From positions 233,876,376 to 233,940,375 of the forward strand of contig CM054062.1 in assembly GCA_028641055.1 (NCBI GenBank): a DNA stretch of 64,000 nucleotides. The letters are read 5' to 3'. The translations under genes were made by a program, and so were the position numbers. The stretch comes from Alopecurus myosuroides. Taxonomy: Eukaryota > Streptophyta > Magnoliopsida > Poales > Poaceae. The notes beneath the pieces are model-generated. The model made no database searches. It was not told the DNA's origin and saw nothing but the letters and a program-made list of their open reading frames with translations. Below, piece after piece: positions 53,632 to 64,000 of this stretch (position 1 is the first letter of the stretch; each line of letters opens with the position of its first letter).

Positions 53632-56282
53632 CTTTTCTATAAAAATAACATGCAAGGAAACAGAGGTGATAACATCCTCAAAACAGTACCAAAACGGTAC
53701 TGGAATCATCCTATCCACATCAAAAATATAGGTACTAAACATAACAACACAATTCCTACATTTCTATTTAAAAAGAAACTACTAGAAAACAATACTAGAT
53801 TATTTCTATTTCTATTTGTTTTCCAAACATGAACAAACTTTCTAACATACTAGTACTGCAAGAAAACATCCTAATAACAGAGAGTAACACATCTACACAT
53901 GCTAGAAAACAAGCTTCTATCACACAAACAATTATTCAAAACTAAATACACAAGATTTACTATTAACAAAAAAGTGCTAAATCTAGAAATGCATGTCATA
54001 AATAATCTAGGGATCTAAAAATCACACCAAGTTTGGATTACATAGATCTAATCATACAAAAACTCATCCAATTGGATCCACATCAAAAATCATTTTTAAA
54101 CACTCTCTAAAAACCTAGAAAAGCCTACTGGACATATACCAAAATGGATGGAATTTTCCATAGGTAATTCTCCTTGATGCAAGGTCAAGTGCTACTGATA
54201 GATCTACTCAAGGGATACTCAAAACAATTTGGTTTGACCAAAATGGCCACATATTCTTAAAGTTTAGCACAAAACAAACTAACATACACTCTCTGGCATT
54301 TTAAATACTACATCACAAATATTTCACCAAATACAGATCTACAAGTTGCATGTGGTTTGGAAAATGTCTAGCTACCTCCTTGATTTTTGGTTAAAATTTA
54401 TCTCCATTATTTCTATTTTTCACAGGCCAAAAGTAAAGAATTTGTTTCTCTGTTCTTTTAAAAAGAAAAGAAATCGCAGCACACGGGCTGGATCTCTACT
54501 GCGCGCGGCCCAACTAAGCCTAAAGCGGCCCAGCTTCCTTCGCTCGCGCGCAGAGTGGCAACGGTCCGTGTTCAAATGGGACCGTTGATCCAAGGATCGA
54601 CGGCCCGTGGTCGTCTCCCTCCTCTCTCACACTCTCTCTCTCTACGAAAAACACACTGGCGCCGGTTTTGCTCGATCACTCACCGTGGGGGCTCGCGGGG
54701 TAGTGGCGATAGGTCGAGGAAGTCGCGTGGGCATGGTGCAGTGCAGGGGTGCAGTCTCTAGCGATCCCGGTTATTCCAAATGACGGCTGGAAGAAGTGCG
54801 GCCGCAGCGTCTCGGGCGATGGCGGCGTGCAACCTGCAAACGAGAGGGCACGGGATAGGGTCAGGGCGGGGCTACGGAGTACGGCAAACACGATGGCAGT
54901 GAGAAAGTGAGGTGGAAAAGCTCGGGGCATGCTCCACCTCTGCGAGACGTCCGTAGTGGCCGGCGGCGAAAACTTGCCCGCGGTGCTCACAGAGAGCTCG
55001 CGGGGCTCGGGGCTTGTGTCCGGGTGGTGGAGAGTGGTCAGGGGAGTGGGGTGGCGGAGTGGCTACGTGCCCGTGGCTTTATAGCCACGACGCCGTGGTC
55101 GTGGTCGTGTGGGTGCCCACGGCATGGCCGCGACGAGCACGGGGATGTGCTCACGTGCGCTCCCGACGTGCAAATGGCCGCCCACGATGTCTAGGAGTTG
55201 CGGGTGGATTGGCACTGCTCGGCATGTCGCGGAGAGGCGAGATGGAGGCGGGTCGTGACGACAGTGAACGCGCGATGTGCGTGCTCGGGCTGTCCCCCCT
55301 CCCCCCATGTCTTCCTCTCCTCTGCCTCCTTTGTTCCCACGTCTCTCTCTCCCCTCACTGGTTGACTTCAAAAGGAACCAAGGCGTGCTAATGAGAGTAG
55401 ACACATAGGGGTATGGGTTTGGAAAAGTCTCACTGTCTAAAATGCACACAAAATTCAAACCAAGCATTCAAACTTCTGTCAAATTAACAAATTCAGAAAA
55501 TTTAGAAAAATCACTTAGTCATTTTTGCTAAGTGTTGAAACAGACAGAATCAACAAAAAGTTCCTTTTGTTTTCAAGGCTCAAATAAATTCCAAATGTTG
55601 TTTTCCAAGTTGTAGATTAATAAACATGATTTGTACTTTCAGAATCATCTTTTGAAAACAATTTTGGAATTGTGGAATGTTTTGAAAACAAGGTGGAAAA
55701 GGGCTACTTTCTGTTTTTCTCTATTTTCTAAAAATCCCTTTTTATGTCTTAATTTTCTTCCACAAAAACAAGCATGCAAATGATTGTTTTCTAATTCCAA
55801 AATCCAAACCAAGCTTATAGATTTGTAGTCAATATATCAGAGAACACATTCATGCCAAGAAGACATAAAATGTGATTCTCTAAAATATCTAAAACAAGTG
55901 CTAGATATTGATACTTGGCTAGTTTTTTAGAAACAATTCCAAATAGAAACATCAAAAGAAAACATCCAAATTTTCTAATGCCATTTTGTTTTCTTGATTC
56001 AAACAAAGCCAAATAATATTGTTAGGTTGAAATCAACCTTGATACAATACTTGGGATAAAAATTATTCAAATCATCATATGGAAAACATCACAGAAACAA
56101 TAAGAAACATCAGGAAAAATTGATATTTGATTTTAAACAAAAGCTTGCTTGCATTGCATAGATACTCATGGTCTCATACATAATGTGGGTTTACACTAAT
56201 GCATTAGAAAAGTTTTTGGTGGCTCTAAATTTTTTTCCTTCCTTAGATATTTTACATGTGCTCCAAAATATGGGGTGTGACA
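53632..56282 (-). repeat. LTR3 of the Tekay tandem, right piece
   Basis: Collinear with about 25752-28367 of LTR2, including the GC-rich block (54470-55350) and the hairpin TATA box at 55072-55089. Ends tgtgaca, so the minus-strand start is the canonical TGTCACACCCC. It is followed by ttttc (56283-56287), the expected TSD on this side. Confidence 0.9.
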
Positions 56283-56886
56283 TTTTCCACATTTGTTTTT
56301 CTGGTTTTTAATTACTTATTAAATTCTAGAAATTGCTCAAAAATTAAGTTTCTCTAAAAATTCCAGAAAAAATATATTAAATTTCTACTTCAAAAATGAG
56401 GCAAAGAGGCACCTGGTAGACCCCAGGGGGACCCACCATGCAGGCACACCATGCCTGGGCGCGACCTAGCCCCTCGTGGCGCGTGCACATGGTGTGGGGC
56501 CCCCTGGCCCTCCACCAGCTCTCCTCCCTGCCAAACACTCCCCTCTCTATCCCAAGCTCGAAAACATTCCTGGAACCTGAGCTCTTGCTGTTCTTCTTCA
56601 CAAATTTCTTGATCTCTTTTCTGAGACTATCATTGTTGCTGAAATTTGGTGCATTTGCTATCCGGTATGTGACTCCTCCGATTATCCCAGTAGAATTTTA
56701 TTTCGTGGAGTTTTTCTTGAGTATTTTGGTAATATAGGTGACAGCTTATGTGAGCTAGCATGCTTGATTTGTGTGAAATAATTTAGTTTTGATGCATGTT
56801 TAGCCCTGCTATAAGTCTCTATAGTAGTTCCTATCATATAGTTGCTTGAAATCAATTTTTGTAATGCTTGTTTAAAATTTTCATAA
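56283..56886 (+). other. Athila-like element: non-coding stretch before ORF1
   Basis: No gene supported. It is the part of the Athila-like element right of the Tekay insertion, GC-rich around 56400-56530 and AT-rich toward the ORF. A tgtttaaaattttcataa run precedes the ATG. Confidence 0.5.
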
Positions 56887-58045
56887 ATGGAGTACAATTC
56901 ATATCAACTTAACCAACATGAGTTGGAATTGCATGAGGTCATGCCAGTACACCGTGAAGAAAGAGTATTTCTACCAGTTTATCCATGCCAGGAGTTCTTG
57001 CACGCTACAGGAATTCTAAAGGATTTCTATACTCTTGTGGCTAATGTAGGATTGGAACATTTTATTGAGGATGAATCTACCCAGCATATTAAACTAACTA
57101 CGTCTGTGGTTCATGATTTTCTCTTTAGCTGGTCCTTGCCTAAACCTATGGTCCATTATAAAATTTATAATAAAGCTGTCGACTTGCCTTTCGATGATTT
57201 TTGTGTAGCTATCAAAGTGCCACAATGGGGATCATGTGGGAAGATAAGAGGGAAGCCCAAACCATTGATGAATCTATATGAAGAAATTTTCTGAGGTAGA
57301 AGCTTCACAGGAGAGAGTGGTAAAGTTCGAGAAATTCAACTCCCACCTATTCGATATTTTGCGTAATTTTATTGCCAAGTGTGTGCTTGCTAGAAAAACT
57401 GCCAACAAGTTATCTGTGTATGATTTAGCTTTTATCTCAACTTCTTTGAGACGTGATAGGTCTTATAATTTTGGCGCTTTAATTGCTTTATGTCTCGCAC
57501 TTAACCGTGAGAAGGGAGGAATTTGTGGAGGTCTCATTGCCTCTCGTTTGCTAGCTTTGCATGGTGTGGAGACACATCATTTAGACCTTCAGTTTCCCGT
57601 AGAGAGGCTGGACCACATTCAGTTTCCCGTAGAGAGGCTGAACCTTAATTCCATGATACAACATAAGTTTGTTTCCACTTATGCTAACCTGAACAATTTA
57701 TCTTATGAAATAACTTTATCCAAGCAATCATGGTGGAGAGTGACTAAATCTGATAGAGTAGTACTTTTGCCTGCACCTCTTTTGTTTAACATTAATGGCA
57801 AGGGAGGATGGTCACTCTCAGAGAGCGAGTTGGATGCATACATTGAGCAGCATCCCCAGCATGTAGAGGAAGCTGGAGAGGGGGACGATAATGATTTCGT
57901 CGAGATCTTTGACACTGCGGGGTTTCCATACCAGCACCCCGGTTATGATTATGCGCCTGCTGCTTCATCTTCTTCATGGGCGCCTAAGTACGACCACGCT
58001 AGGGATGACCCACCAGCGTGGGGATACTTTCCGCGCCGTGATTGA
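56887..58045 (+). pseudogene. Athila ORF1-type protein (PF03078-like), broken
   Basis: Starts at ATG 56887. The first frame reads VFLPVYPCQEFLHATGILKD, LVANVGLEHFIEDES, SLPKPMVHYKIYNKAVDLP and PQWGSCGKIRGKPKPLM, then a TGA at 57292-57294. The frame continues beyond it to about 57355, where an indel moves the reading to the second frame (IAKCVLARKTANKLSVYDLA, NREKGGICGGLIASRLLALHG, MIQHKFVSTYANLNNLSYEI, KGGWSLSESELDAYIEQHP) and on to TGA at 58043-58045. I recognise this as the 'Arabidopsis retrotransposon ORF-1 (ATHILA)' family, encoded downstream of pol in Athila elements; its function is not established. A 30-base in-frame duplication (57590-57619 and 57620-57649) repeats QFPVERL. The protein ends in a Ser/Pro/Tyr-rich tail. 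Confidence 0.75.
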
Positions 58046-59980
58046 TCTCCACTTAGGCCAAAAGCCTAAGCTTGGGGGCTATGCCGACATCACGCTCATC
58101 TATATATCATGTTTCTGTCGGTTCTTTGTATATCCATGTTTTCGTTTCTTTCGCTTGTTTTTTTATTGTTTTGTTCTTGCTTTCCAAAACATAAAAAAGA
58201 CCCAAAAAAATCTGTTGTTTCTCTTTATTTGTTTCTCGTGTTTCTTTTGTCGGTTTGCTTTACTTTCTCGTTTTGGTTTAATATTGAAAAATCGAAAAAT
58301 ATTTTGCTTTGTTTGCTTGTTTCATTATGTTCTTGTTTTAAATTCGAAAACCCGAAAAATATTTGTTGTTCTTCTTTGGTTTCGTAAAGTTTGCTGCAGA
58401 GTTCAGTAGTCTTCCATGACTCTGTTGGAGCTTGGTTATCATTCTATATTATTCAGCCCACACGAGTGAAGAGCAATAATGACGATTTACGACAATTCAA
58501 GTTGTGGTGAGAGGCTAGTATGAACTCTATTTGTTTTTCATTTTTGTACATATACTCATCCATGTGGACATGCTTAGTTTGTTCATGTAAGGTGTATGTT
58601 ATTTAATCGATGCTTAGTAGTTCGTGCTCTCTCATGTTTAGTTCCAACTTATTAATATTAGATAGCATGTCGTATAAATGTTTGTTTGCATTGTTTTATT
58701 CATAGAAGGGTATGACATTGCGGTATCTCCCTCTGATTGTTTCGCTTGATTCGACTTGGCACATGCTCACGCATGCATATGACTGAAAAAAAAGTCAATT
58801 AAGTCTCGGTGATTTATTTTGCCTCAGAGTATTTGTATCACTTTTATGCCCCCGTTAATTTTGTTTTGTCGCAAGCATGATTATGACAGTTGTTGCTCTC
58901 TTAATTGTCCCTCCCCGTCTATTGCTAGACTTTACCTGTACTGAGTATGAGCTCTACTCGTGCATCCAACTCCCAAAAACCAAAGTTTGCCAAATGTATC
59001 CACCATACCTACCTATATGTGGTATTTCACCGCCACTCCAAGTAAATTTCTCATGTGCTACCTTTAAAACCTTCGAAAATTATTCCTGTTTTGTGCCCCT
59101 GTTTTATCTCATGAGGACATAAATAGAGAATATTTATCTCACTTGTTGATTGGACTTTGCACACCTGGACTAGTGGCTTCATCTGCTTATCCAAATGATA
59201 GAAGATCTAGCAGCGGGGTGCCCAACCCCAAAATTGGTCACTATAAATTCTCTTCACTATTTTTGCCCCGGATTTACTATAATTGTGTAAACAAAAGAGA
59301 AGAGGGATGACCTTCTATACCATATGCGTCCTTCAATGGGAGCCGCTCTTGCAAGGTCTAGTTGGTTTGTGACGTAATGTATTGTCTGTTTACCATTCAT
59401 TGACATAAGCATACACCTCTCTATAAAAATGTTTTCAATACCTCTGTTTATAAAAGAAAAAGCTCTAGCACATGAGTTAATCCCTGCTTCCCTCTGCGAA
59501 GGGCCTTTCTTTTAATTTTATGCTGAGTCGTCACCTTCTCGCTTTATGCACTTTCTTGAGAGCATGTCTGACATTCTTAGTGTAATGTGCTTATCCCAGA
59601 ACACGGTTAATTATGGTATAACTTTGATGCTTTTATATTTGATACCTTTACTTGTAGTCTTCACTTGAACTTCAGAGGTGCCCTAGCATTTATATTTTGC
59701 TCCATTATTAAGGGAAAGCGAGTACACTTTACCATACCCTATTATGAGCATTGCAATCCTTTCAGATTGATATATTTCACGTTGTTTATTATTAGTGTGT
59801 TGGTTTCTCTTCATGGTTTGCATAACTGCTAGGTGACTTTTATCTTGCATACTGCTTATTATGAATTGCCTAAGCACTTGATCATATAGTGAGTATATTT
59901 ACATAATTTGAAACAAATGTGTTCGTAGAACTTCTTTTATCGCACTCATTTGTCACTGAATTGCTTGAGGACAAGAAATA
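58046..59980 (+). other. Athila-like 3' non-coding region
   Basis: No gene. A PPT-like cctaagcttgggggc lies near 58065. From about 58745 it aligns by eye with 40800-42095 of the Sabrina-like element. Confidence 0.7.
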
Positions 59981-59998
59981 AGCTAAGCTTGGGGGGGT
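59981..59998 (+). other. PPT of the Athila-like element
   Basis: agctaagcttggggggg directly before the 3' LTR; compare ctaagcttggggatgct before 42096. Confidence 0.85.
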
Positions 59999-61388
59999 TG
60001 ATACATCCAAAACGTATCTCTTTTTCCGAACACTTTCTCTATTGTTTGCCTGTAAACTTGTGAGTTTCGGATACAACTAACACGGACTAACGCTGCTTTC
60101 AGCAGAATTACCTTCGTGTCTCGTTTTGTGCAGAAAAATCAACTTTTAGGAAATTGCCCGGAAAAGATCCTGAAGATCTTATTTCACCCGAAGACCCCCG
60201 GAGCCAGAAGGAGACCCGGAGGGGGGGCAAGGAGGGGGCCACATCACCCCTAGGAGCGCCCCCTAGGCCGCGCCTGTAGGTGTGTGGTGGCCCCAGGCCC
60301 CCCCGGGCTCCCCTTTGACTACTTATGCCCCGTAACCTAAAAACCGAGGGGGGCGTCATATTCTAGAGAAACACATCAGAGCGCTGCTGCCACCTCAAAA
60401 CCTATTTCGGGGATCAAAAGTTCCTGTTCTGGCACCCTGCCGGGACGGGGATTCGGAGGAGATCATTGCCATCATCACCACCACCACTTATCCATCAACT
60501 ATCCATGATTCCCCCGTCCATGTGTGAGTAATCCCCGCTGTACTCTGAGAGGGATGGATGGGATTAGATGAGATCGTTCATGTAATAATGCCAGATTATT
60601 AGGGAATAGTGCCTAGTATCTATTGTTAGTGCTTTTTACCATTGTTGCAACTTGTTATGATTAATGCTTGTCACTAGGGCCCGAGTGCCCTGATCTCAGA
60701 TCTGAACATGTTATTGTTTCATGAGTATAATTATGTTTCTTGATCATATGTGCACGTTTTTTACACACATTATTGTCCGGAACCTGAGGCCCCAAAGTGA
60801 CAGCAATTGGGACAACCGGAGGGGATGTCTGTGATGTGAGGATCACATGTGTTCATGGACTATTAATGCTTTGCTCCGGTGCTTTATTAAAAGGAGCACC
60901 TTAGTTACCAATAGTTTCCCTTGAGGCGTCGCTACAAAAGGGCTGGTAGGACAAAAGATGTTGTGCAAGTTTCTCATTGCGAGCACGTATGACTATATTG
61001 GAACACATGCCTATGGTTTACCTAGAACTTGGATGCTTTATTATTATCTATCTGCAATGGCCATGTTTTTTATTATTATATGAACTATCTTATCCATGCA
61101 ACGCCCGTTCATCCATCCCTATGCCTATAGTACGTTAATCCTGCTGTTTCCCGCAATTGCTACTGCTGTTACTATTTTACTCCTGTTGTTATTTTATTAC
61201 TAATGCTGCTTTAAAACGGTTACCATTGATAAACTGTTGCGGGCAAGTCTACTTTCAGGTGTTGCTGAATTGACAACTCAGTTGTTAAGACTTAAAAATA
61301 TTCTTTGGCTCCCCTTGTGTCGAATCAATAAATTTGGGTTTTACTTCCCTCGAAGATTGTTGCGATCCCCTATACTTGTGGGTCATCA
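59999..61388 (+). repeat. 3' LTR of the Athila-like element
   Basis: 1390 bp, TGATACATCC to GGGTCATCA. Same family as the solo LTR at 20789-22181. The 5' LTR and the gag-pol half lie beyond the Tekay tandem, outside the window. The end abuts LINE coding sequence, which fixes the boundary. Confidence 0.9.
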
Positions 61389-61899
61389 GGGTAAGATGCT
61401 TTCTCCAGCTGCCAAGAGAGAGCTAGTTAAGTCATTCTTGGTTAGCATTCTAGTGTATTTTATTTATTTATTTAATTTCCCCAAATGGTCTTTGAAGCTG
61501 ATTGAGGCCCAATTAGACAATTGTGTGTGGGATGATGAGAAAAGGCACAACAAAATACAAGCCTTCTGTGTGCATGAAGGGGCAGTATGGAGGGTTAGGA
61601 ACTCTAAATTTACATGACATGAACCTTGGTATTTTAGGGTCTTGGGTGAAAATATATGTGCAAGGAGAGGACCCTATATGAAAAAAACATAGTGGATGCT
61701 AAGTATAACACTACAAATCCAAATATTCTTTATTGTTAGAACACCATGTCTTCTGTTTTTTTGGAAAGGTGTGATGTGGGCAGAGGACATTTAGGATGGG
61801 TTATAAATGGCATATTGGTAATGGTAGGAAATTTAGATTGTGGGAAGATGTGCGGTTTGGGAACTTTGGGATCTATATGTTATTTCAAACTAGTAAATG
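61389..61899 (+). pseudogene. LINE (L1-type) ORF2 C-terminal remnant
   Basis: The plus-strand translation gives KRELVKSFLVSILVYFIYLF, NFPKWSLKLIEAQLDN and CVWDDE, then with frame changes GGLGIPNLHDMNLGILGSWV-like and FWKGVMWAED. These are the conserved blocks after the RT domain in plant L1 elements (the region before the zf-RVT motif). Many stops and shifts; old. It is flanked left by the Athila-like LTR and right by the reverse Sabrina-like LTR, so it is the oldest substrate seen here. The right boundary is approximate. Confidence 0.75.
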
Positions 61900-64000
61900 A
61901 TGCTCGTGATACACACGTTTGTTGGGAGACCCCAAAAGGAGGGTGTGATGAGCACAACGGTAGGTATTTCCCCTTAGTTAGGAACCAAGGTTATCAATCC
62001 AGTAGGAGAAACAGGACCTTCCGAAGGTGATCCCACTGACGGTGGTGTTGGCGCTTCACGGGTGTCAGCAACAACGTGGAACCTGCACACAACACAACCA
62101 AAATACTTTGCCCCAACGGTAGTGAGGTTGTCAATCTCACTGGTCTTGCTGAAAACAAAGATTAGACGTATAGTGTGGAAAACGGTGTATGTTTGCAGAA
62201 AGTAAAGAAACCAGGAAATTGTTGTGGTTTGTTTAACAGTGTGGAAAAATGGACCGGGGTTCATAGTTTCACTAGTGGTGTCTCTCCATAAAAGATAGCA
62301 TGTTGGGTGAACAAATTACATCTAGGCAATTGACAAATAGAGGTTGCAACGTAGTGCACAATATGAAATGAAGATTACTATGCTATTTAGTGCGTGCATT
62401 ACAACAAGATACATAGACCGACATCCATCTGCATCTATGACTAATAATCCACCCTCATGTTATCATCCAAACCCCCTGGGGTATTAAGTTGCAAGCAAGA
62501 GATAATTGCATTAAACAAAGTGTGTAATGCAAGCAATGATTATGCATGCGGGCACTCTCACCGCTGTTTTCTCCCTAATGGCAACAGCACATCCTCCCCC
62601 TTCATGTTTCTGTCACTCGAGCAAGGCAACAAGGAGGCATGAACCCACTATCGAGCATAAATACTCCTCTTGGAGTCACTAGCAACTACTTGGCCAGAAT
62701 AACCACTAGCAACAGAGAGCATGCAAGATCACAAATAACATAGGCAAATAAAGACTATAATCAACTTGGCATAAGGTCAATATTCATCGGATCCCAGCAC
62801 ACACAGCATAGAGAATTGCATAAGATAAATCTCGATCATGATAGGCAGCTCACGAGATCTAAACATGGAGGCATATGAGGAGAAGACAACCATCTAGCTA
62901 CAGCTACGAACCCGTCGTCCAAGGATTGACTACTCACGCATCAGAGGCAGGCATGGTGATGAAGAAGCCTCCCGTGATGATCTCCTCTCCGCTAGGGTGC
63001 CGGAAACAGCTTTAGAACCCCCCTGATCTGGGGTTGACGGTGACGGCGGCTACGGAACTTTTTCGGGGATTTTGATCAGGTGTCTAGGGTTTTCCATCCG
63101 GGGGGCTTAAATATGCGAAAGGGCAAAGGCGGTGGACCTCCAGGGGGTCACACCTATAGCTGGCACGGCTAGGGGGCGCACCACCCTATGGTGTGGCCCC
63201 CTGCTGCCCCTCTTCGACTCCTCTTCGGTCTTCTGGATGCTTCCGGGGAAAATAGGACTTCCGGGCTTCGAATTTTCCAACTCCGAGAATATTTCCAGAA
63301 CAACTTTTCTGAAACTCAAAAAAACAGCAGAAAACAGGGAACTGGCTCTGTGGCATCTTGTTAATAGGTTAGTCCGTAAAATCGATAAAAATGACATAAA
63401 GAAGGGAGAAAACATGTAGCAATTGGCATAATATGATCATGGAGCATCAGAAATTAGGGATACGTTTATGAAGTATCAAGCATCTCCAAGCTTAGTTCCT
63501 ACTCGTCCTCGAGTAGGTAAACGATAAAACAATAATTTCTGAGGTGACATGCTACTAACACAAACTTGATCAATCTAACGTAAAAGCATATGCACGCTGA
63601 GATCATAAAAATTTAAACACATGCATAATAAATAAAACTTTAATAATAAAGCATAGCAATTAATTTGCATAATGAAAAGTAACTCAAATAAAGGATCATG
63701 AATAATAAGGAAAATAAAGGTAAACGTTTGTTTCATGTATAGAGAAATCATGGCAAAGTGATATTTCGATAGTCCTTAAGAGTGGGACAAAACATAAATG
63801 CTAGGACACCTTCAAAGTTCATGAGGAAGACTAGAACAAATAATTTAAGAACAAATGATATCACATCATGAAGTAATTGTTGATGCTTATGGGATAATTG
63901 CACATAGAACTTAGAATGGGAAAAAATGCTCTCTCAACTGTGCATAAAGTTAGAAGATGGAGACTCAACATAAAAGTAAAAGAAAGACCCTTCGTAGAGG
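61900..64000 (-). mobile_element. Sabrina/WHAM-like element, 3' LTR and internal end, minus strand
   Basis: The LTR lies from about 61900 to 63478; on the minus strand it starts TGATACTTCATAAACGTATC at 63478. Its body matches the reverse complement of 36295-37900 (for example the ggtgtgatgag and cagcaagaccagtgagattg blocks). Beyond it, 63479-64000 is the reverse complement of the non-coding region before the PPT (compare 41570-42095), with the PPT near 63479-63495. No coding sequence within the window; the element continues past the end. The LTR 3' end (near 61900) is diverged and is placed only approximately. Confidence 0.8.

Larger units (their letters stand above)
18160..56282 (-). mobile_element. 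Tandem Tekay/Del-like chromovirus: two internal regions sharing one LTR
   Basis: Reading the minus strand: LTR3 (56282-53632 plus 36294-34320), internal B (34319-28368), LTR2 (28367-23740), internal A (23739-18160, truncated). LTR2 touches the PPT of B on one side and the PBS of A on the other, with no TSD or foreign DNA between, so one LTR serves both units. LTR lengths are 4628 and about 4626 bp. The gag zinc knuckle, FIDD-type RT and a C-terminal chromodomain place it with Tekay-type chromoviruses. The right end (tgtgaca, 56276-56282) is followed by Athila-like DNA. The left end is lost at the junction with copia DNA. Insertions inside: a solo LTR at 20789-22181 and the Sabrina-like element at 36295-53626. 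Confidence 0.85.

Overview
The window looks like intergenic DNA from a large grass genome, most likely Triticeae (wheat, Aegilops or barley type). It is almost wholly LTR retrotransposons inserted into one another, and I see no ordinary host gene, tRNA or rRNA. The tribe is inferred from the style of the element families. The nesting itself is read directly from LTR ends, target-site duplications (TSDs), primer-binding sites (PBS) and interrupted reading frames.

Layout, left to right. (1) 1-3591 and about 16815-17868: 3' end of a SIRE/Maximus-like Ty1/copia element (+), with a broken pol, a 56-bp hairpin minisatellite, a broken envelope-position ORF, and a 3' LTR split by the next element. 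(2) 3592-16809: a complete Tat-lineage Ty3/gypsy element (+) with 487-bp LTRs, gag, and pol with two RNase H domains. It also carries a multi-exon gene on the opposite strand with its own TATA box. (3) About 18160-56282 (minus): two copies of a Tekay/Del-like chromovirus in tandem. They share one LTR in the order LTR3 (34320-36294 plus 53632-56282), internal B (28368-34319), LTR2 (23740-28367), internal A (18160-23739, truncated). Copy A carries a 1393-bp solo LTR (20789-22181). (4) 36295-53626 (+): a Sabrina-like non-autonomous element inserted in LTR3, with one unusual 362-aa ORF and no gag or pol. (5) 42559-52426 (+): a second non-autonomous element in the 3' LTR of the previous one, with two 4438-bp LTRs that look identical and a 992-bp interior retaining only a protease fragment. 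(6) 56283-61388 (+): 3' half of an Athila-like element with a broken ORF1 and a 1390-bp 3' LTR. (7) 61389 to about 61899: a LINE remnant. (8) About 61900-64000 (minus): the 3' LTR and internal end of another Sabrina-like element, running off the window.

Relative order from nesting: the LINE is older than the Athila-like element, then the Tekay tandem, then the Sabrina-like element, then the identical-LTR element, giving five levels. The copia and Tat elements form a second branch.

The parts most worth follow-up are these: the antisense spliced gene in the Tat element, whose exon phases match at four junctions; the extra ORF upstream of gag in the Tekay copies; the Sabrina-like ORF; and a 3' non-coding region shared between the non-autonomous Sabrina-like element and the Athila-like element, which suggests a mobilisation partnership. 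Most coding regions are broken by stops, frameshifts or lost catalytic residues, so they are annotated as pseudogenes.
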